Source: Saprospiraceae bacterium
Lineage (GTDB): Bacteria; Bacteroidota; Bacteroidia; Chitinophagales; Saprospiraceae
Assembly: GCA_041392805.1 (NCBI GenBank)
Contig: JAWKLJ010000001.1
Coordinates: 3,410,001 to 3,474,000, forward strand
Direction: 5' to 3'
Length of the DNA: 64,000 nt
Position numbers and translations under genes: made by a program. How positions within the stretch are numbered: the first letter of the stretch is position 1; every line of letters begins with the position of its first letter. Positions 10,002 to 17,440 of this stretch are shown piece after piece. The notes under the pieces are model-generated. The model saw nothing but the letters and a program-made list of their open reading frames with translations. It searched no databases and had not been told where the DNA came from.

Positions 10002-10111
10002 ATTTCAAATGTAGTAAGCCCTATCATGGCATGCCAGCCTAAATTATTCCCTAATTACGAAATACAAACCATCAAAAATGTTTAATTTGCCTTAACAACC
10101 ATACAAGAAAG

Positions 10112-11245
10112 ATGAAAAGAGCTTTTTCATTGCTAATCTGCCTGCTGATGATCATCCCTTCTAACTATGCTCAGAACAAACGTCTTCGAGATTATGGCGT
10201 CAGCATTGGCGTGGTTCCGACAGGTAAGTTCAATGCGATCACGGATGTCGAAGGAGTCAAAGTTGGTCAACAAACGCTCATCGAAGGGGATAGTGTCCGG
10301 ACGGGGGTAACGGCTATCTTACCCCATGAAGGGAATGTATTTCAGGAAAAAATCCCAGCAGCAATTTACATTGCTAATGGGTTTGGCAAGTTGGCAGGAT
10401 ATAGTCAGGTAGAAGAGCTCGGCCATATCGAAACGCCCATTGTACTAACGAACACCTTGAGTGTGCCTACTGCAACGGATGCCTTGATCGATTACACCCT
10501 CCGGATTCCGGAAAATAGCAATGTCCGCTCTGTCAATCCCATCGTGGGGGAAACCAATGATGGCGGATTGAATGATATTAGGGGTAGACATATCCAAAAA
10601 AACGATGTATTAAAAGCAATCGAAGTGGCGCAGGCAGGGCCGGTGCAAGAAGGCAATGTAGGGGCAGGCACGGGGACCCGTTGCTTTGGTTTTAAAGGTG
10701 GGATCGGGACGGCTTCGCGGCTATTGCCCAAAAGCCTAGGGGGCTATACCGTTGGAGTGATTGTGCAGACTAACTTTGGTGGGGTGTTACAAATTGCAGG
10801 CGCACCCGTCGGGGTGGCTTTGGGGGAATATTATTTCAAATCTCAATTGCAGGATGGCGCAGACGGTTCCTGTATGATAGTCGTTGCCACCGATGCGCCC
10901 CTTGATGCCCGCAACCTCAAGCGGCTGGCGAAAAGAGCCATCTTTGGCCTAGCCAAAACAGGGGGTATTGCCTCTAATGGTAGCGGCGATTATGTCATTG
11001 CTTTTTCTACGGCCAGAGACCTTCGGGTACCTTATCAATCAGCGGATCCCCTGCAAAGCGGAAAGGTGCTTCGCAATGAAGCGGTATCGCCACTGTTCCT
11101 GGCTGTTATTGAAGCAACAGAAGAAGCTATTCTGAATTCGCTTTTTGCAGCAGCGGATATGAAGGGTTATCAACAAAGCGATGTAAAGGCACTACCCATC
11201 GATAAGGTGCTGCCTATTTTAAAAAAACATGGCCTTTTAAAGTAA
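10112..11245 (+). CDS. P1-family (DmpA/BapA-like) aminopeptidase, exported
   Basis: A 377-residue member of the S58/P1 peptidase family (L-aminopeptidase/D-esterase DmpA, beta-peptidyl aminopeptidase BapA), N-terminal nucleophile hydrolases that cut their own chain. Residues 1-20 are a signal peptide ending at YAQN. The family core is GNVGAGTGTRCFGFKGGIGT at 181-200. The autoprocessing site is Gly252-Ser253 in GADGSCMIVV, with Ser253 as the future N-terminal nucleophile. ITDVEGVKVG near residue 43 is the usual N-terminal signature. It is probably periplasmic and cleaves N-terminal residues of short peptides. It is a single gene, and the exact specificity is unknown. Confidence 0.88.
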   Translation: MKRAFSLLICLLMIIPSNYAQNKRLRDYGVSIGVVPTGKFNAITDVEGVKVGQQTLIEGDSVRTGVTAILPHEGNVFQEKIPAAIYIANGFGKLAGYSQVEELGHIETPIVLTNTLSVPTATDALIDYTLRIPENSNVRSVNPIVGETNDGGLNDIRGRHIQKNDVLKAIEVAQAGPVQEGNVGAGTGTRCFGFKGGIGTASRLLPKSLGGYTVGVIVQTNFGGVLQIAGAPVGVALGEYYFKSQLQDGADGSCMIVVATDAPLDARNLKRLAKRAIFGLAKTGGIASNGSGDYVIAFSTARDLRVPYQSADPLQSGKVLRNEAVSPLFLAVIEATEEAILNSLFAAADMKGYQQSDVKALPIDKVLPILKKHGLLK

Positions 11246-11267
11246 AAAAGAACAGAAAGGGTAAGGT

Positions 11268-12077
11268 TTAATTCAAGCCCCTTTTTTCCTTTCTCCAATC
11301 CACCCTAGTCGCGAAACCCACCTCTACATACCTATCCTGAAGGCCTTCCTTACCTAGCCATCCGACGGCAATATCTAGCTTCAATTCTTTGTGTAAATAA
11401 TACCCAAAACCTAGGGCATAATCCGGTTCAAAATCTTCAAATGGGCTAAAATAGTCCGCCACGAGTATGAGTTTCTTGTTAAGTGGCTGGGTAAGCCTCA
11501 GTGAAAAAAAAGTAGAAGCTGGGGTCTCATTGCCTCGCCAAAAAACACCTACATTGGTCACCAATCCTAGTTTTCCCACCAACCCATAGGCAATAGAAGT
11601 CATTAGTCGCCCTCCTATGTGTGCTTGCTGAAAATCATCGCTGGGTGATTGAAACCAAAGTCGCCCCTGAATGGCACCCGCCCTAACAAAACCCTTTCCG
11701 TCAAAAAAGTGATACCGAGTACCCAAACGAAGGGCGCTGATGCCCACTTTGCTGGAATGTGAATTGCCCGCGTTAATCTCGTCTTTTTCGTAATTAATCA
11801 CCCCATTTAATTCCCAATTTTCCAAAATCCCAAGCCTGACTACCGTTTTGTACTGAAAGACACTTGTCGTCGAAGCTTCTTTCTCAATATCCCGAAATTG
11901 CAACCCTGTCTGCCATTGCAATACATTTTTACCAACGGTATAGGTTCCCATTGTAACGGAAGGCCGCGTGGTGCGAACACGCTCAGCATATTGTGCTGTT
12001 AAAGCATGAAAAGAAAGAAAAAAAAATCCGATTAAATATAGCCGTAATCCACGAGCTTGACCAAAATAACTAAACAT
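11268..12077 (-). CDS. Outer-membrane beta-barrel protein, unknown function
   Basis: From the ATG at 12077 the product is 269 residues, with a signal peptide (RLYLIGFFFLSFHALTAQ). Alternating aromatic-rich beta strands follow, consistent with a ~12-strand barrel; the closing strand is GFATRVDWRKEKRG. It resembles the transporter/MetA-pathway-of-phenol-degradation-like barrel group common in Bacteroidota, but the resemblance is general. The in-frame ATG at 12185 would place 36 residues before the signal peptide and overlap the upstream gene, so 12077 is preferred. It follows the DUF1080 gene on the same strand. Confidence 0.6.
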   Translation of the reverse strand: MFSYFGQARGLRLYLIGFFFLSFHALTAQYAERVRTTRPSVTMGTYTVGKNVLQWQTGLQFRDIEKEASTTSVFQYKTVVRLGILENWELNGVINYEKDEINAGNSHSSKVGISALRLGTRYHFFDGKGFVRAGAIQGRLWFQSPSDDFQQAHIGGRLMTSIAYGLVGKLGLVTNVGVFWRGNETPASTFFSLRLTQPLNKKLILVADYFSPFEDFEPDYALGFGYYLHKELKLDIAVGWLGKEGLQDRYVEVGFATRVDWRKEKRGLN

Positions 12078-12172
12078 AGGAGCTGAATTCGTGAAGAACA
12101 AAATAAAGCATTTGAACTGACTTACTATGTGATATAGGTTACACGACTTTTTGCGGGCAAAAAAGTGAACAC

Positions 12173-13090
12173 TTAGTATTCGCATTTCGTATTGTCCGCC
12201 TTCACAAAATAGGTTTTATAATTCTTGGCCTTGGGGTCTTTACAGCCCACCAGGTTGAGCAATTCAATATGTCTGAAATCAATAGGGTGGCTTTCTGCTT
12301 GCAGGGCAATATAGCCACTGTTGAGAAGGGTGCCCGCTTGCTTGACCCAGTCATCCATTTTGGTGATGCCAAAGCCCTCCCAATCTTCTTGTTTTTGGTT
12401 AATATTTGTAAATCCGCCGCCAATTTGGGGTTTGTCATACTGCAAGACGGTGTCCCCTTCTATCAGGTGAATAATCGTGGAATCACCAAGCACAATCATC
12501 TCTGCCTTGACCCATTGGTCGCCGTCATACGTCTCGGAGGTAGAATTGATACAATGGCGATAATTTACGGTATCACCCATCACGACAGCCGTACCAGGGG
12601 TGCAAACATTTCCGGTCGTTCGCTTTTTACCATCACTTAATCCCCCTAACAATTGCAACTCAATGGAAACGGGGAAATGCTGGCCAAATTCATTGCTGGC
12701 TGCCGATTGAGAATGGACCATAATGCCGCTGTTCCGCACATTCCAAGTGGCCCCCCCAGGCGTCTGTTCGCCCACAAATCGATAATCGAACCGAAGTTTG
12801 TAATAGGAAAATGGCTCCTTGTAATAAATGTGCCCGTAAGCTTCCCCAAATTGATCATAATCATCATAGCTAATTCGTATCATACTATCCTGAACCCTGA
12901 CCGTATTTTGAAAGTTTTCATTGATGGGATGCCCTGCAATTTTGATCTCCCATTCGCTGAGGTCTTTTCCGTTAAAAAGCGATTGCCATGCTTCCTCCTG
13001 GCTGGTATCTGGTGCGGGAGGGGTCGTACAGGCAAAAATCAGGCAGGAAATCAGCACAAACCCTACATAAAAAAGCTGTTGGTTTTTCAT
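12173..13090 (-). CDS. DUF1080 (3-keto-disaccharide hydrolase-like) lipoprotein
   Basis: A 305-residue lipoprotein: signal with lipobox CLIFAC at residues ~16-21. The DUF1080 (PF06439) fold is a concanavalin-like jelly roll (WQSLFNGKDLSEWEIK, YYKLRFDYRF, NSGIMVHSQ, SIELQLLGG, HIELLNLVG). DUF1080 members include 3-keto-glycoside hydrolases/lyases acting on oxidised sugars. The short C-terminal tail VGCKDPKAKNYKTYFVKAD is a small Cys-containing motif often seen at the ends of Bacteroidota lipoproteins. A link with the sugar isomerase/cytochrome operon at 15-21 kb is suggestive but not proven. Confidence 0.8.
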   Translation of the reverse strand: MKNQQLFYVGFVLISCLIFACTTPPAPDTSQEEAWQSLFNGKDLSEWEIKIAGHPINENFQNTVRVQDSMIRISYDDYDQFGEAYGHIYYKEPFSYYKLRFDYRFVGEQTPGGATWNVRNSGIMVHSQSAASNEFGQHFPVSIELQLLGGLSDGKKRTTGNVCTPGTAVVMGDTVNYRHCINSTSETYDGDQWVKAEMIVLGDSTIIHLIEGDTVLQYDKPQIGGGFTNINQKQEDWEGFGITKMDDWVKQAGTLLNSGYIALQAESHPIDFRHIELLNLVGCKDPKAKNYKTYFVKADNTKCEY

Positions 13091-13186
13091 ATTGTTATCG
13101 TTCTTGTCATGTTGATAAAAATCATTGATCTAAAGTAAGCATTATCATGTCATCTAGCCTTGTTTTTTGATAGCTTGAAAGAAAAA

Positions 13187-13795
13187 ATGCAAAAGACAGT
13201 GATTTTATGTTGTTGCTTTCTCTTATTGGGAGGTAGCACCGTTTTCACGCAAGCAGCTTTAACTCATCCTTTAAACATTAGCCTGTTTAATAATGCTACC
13301 TTATTGCCTGGAGCAGGAGAGCTAGGCGTTTTTGGCATCCCTGTACATCCTGGATTAAGGATCGGCACCGCATTTGTGTGGCGGGAAAAAGAGAAAAGTG
13401 AATGGTTCCAAACGGTACAATTGGGCTATTTCTATCATCAGTATGTCCACCATGCCATTCAGTTATATACCGAAACAGGCTATAGATATCACTTTGCTCC
13501 CCATTGGGACGCAGAAGGCTTAATCGGACTTGGGTACTTGCATGCCATTCCCGCCACACCGTCTTTCAAATTACAGGAGGGCCAATACAAAAAATTAGGC
13601 AGCCTGGGAAGACCCCAATTGATGGGAGGAGCTACCTTGGGCCTGGGTTATAACCTGCGTCCTGAGTTGCGGGTATTCCTCCAATCTCAGTTCTATATAC
13701 AGGTGCCTTTTGTAAGGGAATATGTACCTGTTCTACCCAATATAGCTTTCCATATGGGGATCAGTTTACCTATTACTATAAAAAATAAGCCATGA
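13187..13795 (+). CDS. Probable outer-membrane protein, unknown function
   Basis: About 202 residues from the ATG at 13187, which gives a signal peptide (MQKTVILCCCFLLLGGS, cleavage after QAA). An upstream ATG at 13160 would add nine charged residues. The mature part alternates short beta strands (GLRIGTAFVWRE, WFQTVQLGYFYH, HWDAEGLIGLGYLH, LRVFLQSQFYIQV) and ends in a strand with a final aromatic-rich pattern, consistent with an 8-strand barrel. No family name is assigned. It overlaps the next gene by ATGA (13792-13795), so the two are co-translated. Confidence 0.55.
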   Translation: MQKTVILCCCFLLLGGSTVFTQAALTHPLNISLFNNATLLPGAGELGVFGIPVHPGLRIGTAFVWREKEKSEWFQTVQLGYFYHQYVHHAIQLYTETGYRYHFAPHWDAEGLIGLGYLHAIPATPSFKLQEGQYKKLGSLGRPQLMGGATLGLGYNLRPELRVFLQSQFYIQVPFVREYVPVLPNIAFHMGISLPITIKNKP

Positions 13796-14970
13796 AAAAA
13801 TATAATTGGAAAATAGGCATACTTGCATTAGCACTGACCCTAAACACTTGTCAGAAGGACGAAATCCGCCCCTCAGCCACTTGTACACCTAAGATGGCGC
13901 AGCAGCACCCCAAAGGGGCACTTTATCAAGAAGTCATAGATGAGTACACCCGCAAAGGGCTACCAGGAATTGCGCTTCTTATCAGAGATGGAGCCGGTGA
14001 ATGGAGTGGCGCAGCAGGAAAAGCCGACCTCGAAAAAGGAATAGCCATGCAGCCTTGCCATATATCCAAGGTGGCTAGTGTCACAAAGTTATTCCTTGGT
14101 GTGTTAGTGATGCAGTTGGTAGAGGACGAAGTGTTCTCACTAGATGACCCTGTTCATAAATGGTTATCCGCCAAAACGATTAAAAAGATAGCAAATGCCG
14201 ATCAGGTAACGATCCGGCAATTGCTCAACCACTCCAGTGGCATTTATGACCTCATCGATGACAATGCTTTTTATTTAGCTATACTAAACAGCCCGGGGCG
14301 AAAATGGAAACCGGATGAACTCTTGGCCTATGTCCGTGGTGATGCAGCCGTTTTTCCCCCAGGCACCGATGTGGAATATTCCAATACGAATTTTCTCCTT
14401 GCAGCTATGGTTATTGAAGCAGCAACGGGACAATCCCATGCACTGTTGATGCGTCAACGCATCCTAGACCCATTGGGTTTGTCAGATAGTTATTACCATT
14501 GGCATGAAGCCTTACCGGCCGGCCGGGTGGCCCAGGGATACTTTGATTTGTACAACAATGGCACCCTGCTTGAAATGTCCAACTTCAATACAGGGAGTGG
14601 CAATGGATATGGCGGCCTTTATTCCACGGTTTATGACATGAGCACCTTTATTGAAGCCCTTTTGCGTGACAAAACCCTGCTCCCCCCGAATCGTCTGGAA
14701 GAAATGTTGACCATTACGAGCGAAGATTTGAATACAATGGAAGCCTACGGCGTCACCATCCGCAAGGATTTTCTGGAAAGAGCCCCGAATGAATATGGCT
14801 TAGGCCACCGAGGCCGTGATTTAGCCTATTCCGCCGACCTTTTCTATTTCCCTAACCAAGATATCACCATGGCTTACCTGATCAATTATGGGACCGATGC
14901 AAAGAGCGAATTGCGGGAGGTATTCTTTGCGTTTCGGACGGCCATTGTGGATGCGATGATGGAGCCGTGA
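13792..14970 (+). CDS. Serine hydrolase of the beta-lactamase/class C PBP family, lipoprotein
   Basis: A 392-residue protein of the Beta-lactamase (PF00144) family, which includes class C beta-lactamases, esterases and D-aminopeptidases. It has a lipobox ending at Cys20. The catalytic S-x-x-K is Ser96-Val-Thr-Lys99 and the Y-x-N is Tyr196-Ser-Asn198. GHRGRD near residue 337 sits where the K/H-x-G triad is expected. It is anchored in the envelope, and esterase or peptidase activity is as likely as beta-lactam hydrolysis. It is translationally coupled to the preceding barrel protein. Confidence 0.85.
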   Translation: MKKYNWKIGILALALTLNTCQKDEIRPSATCTPKMAQQHPKGALYQEVIDEYTRKGLPGIALLIRDGAGEWSGAAGKADLEKGIAMQPCHISKVASVTKLFLGVLVMQLVEDEVFSLDDPVHKWLSAKTIKKIANADQVTIRQLLNHSSGIYDLIDDNAFYLAILNSPGRKWKPDELLAYVRGDAAVFPPGTDVEYSNTNFLLAAMVIEAATGQSHALLMRQRILDPLGLSDSYYHWHEALPAGRVAQGYFDLYNNGTLLEMSNFNTGSGNGYGGLYSTVYDMSTFIEALLRDKTLLPPNRLEEMLTITSEDLNTMEAYGVTIRKDFLERAPNEYGLGHRGRDLAYSADLFYFPNQDITMAYLINYGTDAKSELREVFFAFRTAIVDAMMEP

Positions 14971-14983
14971 TAGTATGTTGGAA

Positions 14984-15940
14984 TTATCCAATCATATCAA
15001 AAGCCTTCTTCATAGCGGCGTAGGTTGCCTTGGCCGCTGCTTCGTCTTCCATGTCGCGGAGTGGCTGATTGAAAGGTTCGGCACGAACCGGGCCCTCATA
15101 TCCGATTTGAACCAAAGCATCCAAAAAAGCCTTGATATCAATTACACCTGTCGCTGCCGGCAATTCCCTTTTCCCATCCGTTTGGGTATCGGGCGTCAAG
15201 CCGGTGCGCGCGTCATTGAGATCGACGGTGATGATGTCCTCCTTGTCTAGCGTGAGGAGGTCCGTAGCTGTTTCGCCTGCGCAATACCAGTGAAAGCTAT
15301 CCAATTGGATGCCGACATTAGCCTCCCCGATGCCACCAATGAGTTCTTTGGTTTCTTTCATGGTCCTGACGAAGGAAAATTTATCGCGCGCCATCAAGGT
15401 TTTGGGTCCGACATATTCTAGTCCCAGGCTAAGGCCATAATGACCGATGATATTGGCCACTTCTCCGAGTCGGGCAGCATGCTGCTTGAAGTTTTCCAGA
15501 TAAGTCAGGTCTTTATGCGTAGGCATGATCCAGGTGCCCATGCCTTTAAGGCCAGCGCGCTCGCAGCCTTTGGCGAGGGCGGGGAGCTTTTCCAGATCTT
15601 CTTTGAATTTTTGTTCGCTTTCGCGAAATTGGACGGGTAAGCCTGCAATGCCAAAACTGATCTGGTTGGCCTTCATTTTGGCGAGATAGGCGTCCATTGC
15701 TGTCTCCGACATGGCTGCCAGGTCGCTTGGCAGCCCGATAATGGCTTCAAAGCCGTGGCGGATGGCGATATCCAGTAGGGTTTCTTGAGTGGCGTTGATG
15801 CCTACCGCGCCTGGGTTTAGACACATTTTAAACTTTCGCATCTTGGTATTAATGGCTTGACTCATCAAGTTAGTCGTTGACAGCATACTGCCTAAGGCAG
15901 CAACCGTTCCTGCTTTTTTTATAAAAAGGCGACGTTCCAT
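14984..15940 (-). CDS. Sugar phosphate isomerase/epimerase-like TIM barrel, exported
   Basis: From the ATG at 15940, 318 residues. The N-terminus MERRLFIKKAGTVAALGSML resembles the Bacteroidota Tat-type leader, and the earlier ATG at 16006 lies inside an inverted repeat and is disfavoured. The rest is an AP-endonuclease-2-like TIM barrel (PF01261): LGLEYVGPKT, GIQLDSFHWY and VRAEPFNQPL carry the Glu/Asp/His residues that bind a divalent metal in this fold. It is the last gene of the leftward operon and likely isomerises or epimerises an oxidised sugar. The substrate is unknown. Confidence 0.8.
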   Translation of the reverse strand: MERRLFIKKAGTVAALGSMLSTTNLMSQAINTKMRKFKMCLNPGAVGINATQETLLDIAIRHGFEAIIGLPSDLAAMSETAMDAYLAKMKANQISFGIAGLPVQFRESEQKFKEDLEKLPALAKGCERAGLKGMGTWIMPTHKDLTYLENFKQHAARLGEVANIIGHYGLSLGLEYVGPKTLMARDKFSFVRTMKETKELIGGIGEANVGIQLDSFHWYCAGETATDLLTLDKEDIITVDLNDARTGLTPDTQTDGKRELPAATGVIDIKAFLDALVQIGYEGPVRAEPFNQPLRDMEDEAAAKATYAAMKKAFDMIG

Positions 15941-15955
15941 ACTATTTAGTTTACC

Positions 15956-16010
15956 TTCTTTGACAATTTTTGCTTTCCCTTGACTCAAAAGCGCAGAAAT
16001 TGTCAAAGAA
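15956..16010. repeat. Inverted repeat between two operon genes
   Basis: Arms at 15956-15973 and 15993-16010 match at 17 of 18 positions (TTCTTTGACAATTT / AAATTGTCAAAGAA). The hairpin lies in the gap between the stop of the enolase-family gene (16013) and the start of the isomerase (15940). A related inverted repeat occurs at 56448-56542 and a lone arm at 61281-61298, so this is a dispersed palindromic element rather than a gene-specific site. It could alter mRNA processing or downstream expression. Confidence 0.5.
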
Positions 16011-16012
16011 CA

Positions 16013-17440
16013 TTATTTTATTGGTGTTGAAAACATGTTTTCGTAATGAGAAGAGGGTGTGAGTATCCCACCGCTTTGGGCAAAAAAGTCGGCTCCGGTT
16101 AGGTAGACCCCCCTTTCGGGGTGCACCCAGCCAGCATCGGCCATGGGGTGGTAGGACTTCATTTTTTCCCAGTCTCGGTAGTTCTGCCAGCCATTCGTTT
16201 CTTGCAAACCCATATCTAGTCCGGGGAAGGCCGGTAGGCGGGCAGCAACACATTTGTTCCATTCGACCAAAATGGGATTAACGGTCAAATCCGCACAAAA
16301 GCAAGGGGTGTTATTTTCATAGGCCACTTGCGCAATTTTCATGGTCATGCTCAGGGTTTTGGCGACAGCCTTGACCGCTATGGCATTATAGCCTTGCTGG
16401 ATACGAGCCAGGGCATCGACATCCGTGTGGGCGCTTTCATCGGCAGCCACCCGAGGCCCCCGAGCCGCAATATCCCGAACATCGTCTTGGTTGCGCTCAC
16501 CAAAGGGTTCTTCCAAGACTGCAATTTGGCCCAAGGCACCAATTTTATCGGCATAATCGAGGAAGGCCTGTAGCGTTTCTTGTTTGTCATAACGGCCATT
16601 GGCATCAAAATAGTAGGGAATCTTGCCATCCGGTGAATGTTCCGTTTCGTAATGCCCAATCGTTTCGTGAATGGCTTTGATGAACGCCTTGTCCTTTTCC
16701 AGCATTTCCGCTTGGGTACCTGGTGCCCCGATCTTTATTTTCATAATGAAAAAACCCTGATCTGCCATCCCTTTGATGGTTTCCATCGGAGTGCCATAGC
16801 TGAGGGCTGGTATCGCGACCACCTTGGCATGACGGGCGGATAAGCCAGGCTTATAACTCGCAGGGATCAAATCATCAAAGTTTTTCAACCCATTTTCTTT
16901 TGCATATAAAACCCAGGCGGCATTGTCGAACCCAACCAGGGCGTTCAAGGCGAAGGTTTTGCGCAAATTGGGGTGTAGGGTGATTTGTTTCCCATAGGCA
17001 TAGACCTCTTCCAGGATATCATCTAATAACTGGATCGGATTGGTAAACGATTGGCCTTTGATCATTTGCAAAGCCCGCTCACTCATCGCGTACATCAGGG
17101 CGTTTCCCCCGTGCTGCGTATGAGCGGCAAAAACACTGGCATCTGACCAAAGGACGCTCTGGGCACCAAGCCCTATCCCATGCTGACCCGACTCGCTTTC
17201 CAAATAGGCCATGGTTTGCCAAATATTGGTCAAGGCACCCCCTTTGAAGCCAAAAGGCTGTGCCAATGGCTCCCTTTCAAAATCTGAATCTACCCGTGAA
17301 ATCTGAATGTTTTTTTCCTTACTTGCGTCTAGCATGTTTTTTTCGTTTAAACAAGAAACACCGCTCAGCGTCAGGGCAATGCCTGCACCGCTCTGTTTGA
17401 CAAAGGTGCGGCGGGAAATTGCATTTGTTGGTTTTTTCAT
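16013..17440 (-). CDS. Enolase-superfamily (mandelate racemase-like) enzyme, Tat-exported
   Basis: A 475-residue protein with a twin-arginine leader (ISRRTFVKQSGAG, residues 8-20). Enolase-superfamily landmarks are visible: the K-x-K pair Lys234/Lys236 (MKIKIG), metal ligands near Asp279 and Asn281 (YFDANGRY), Glu310 (LEEPFGE) and Glu335 (AADES), and a candidate base Lys357 (AVKAVAK). Members abstract an alpha proton from carboxylates, typically as sugar-acid dehydratases or epimerases. The start overlaps the upstream cytochrome gene's stop by 4 bases. A periplasmic sugar-acid role fits the neighbours; the precise substrate is unknown. Confidence 0.82.
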   Translation of the reverse strand: MKKPTNAISRRTFVKQSGAGIALTLSGVSCLNEKNMLDASKEKNIQISRVDSDFEREPLAQPFGFKGGALTNIWQTMAYLESESGQHGIGLGAQSVLWSDASVFAAHTQHGGNALMYAMSERALQMIKGQSFTNPIQLLDDILEEVYAYGKQITLHPNLRKTFALNALVGFDNAAWVLYAKENGLKNFDDLIPASYKPGLSARHAKVVAIPALSYGTPMETIKGMADQGFFIMKIKIGAPGTQAEMLEKDKAFIKAIHETIGHYETEHSPDGKIPYYFDANGRYDKQETLQAFLDYADKIGALGQIAVLEEPFGERNQDDVRDIAARGPRVAADESAHTDVDALARIQQGYNAIAVKAVAKTLSMTMKIAQVAYENNTPCFCADLTVNPILVEWNKCVAARLPAFPGLDMGLQETNGWQNYRDWEKMKSYHPMADAGWVHPERGVYLTGADFFAQSGGILTPSSHYENMFSTPIK

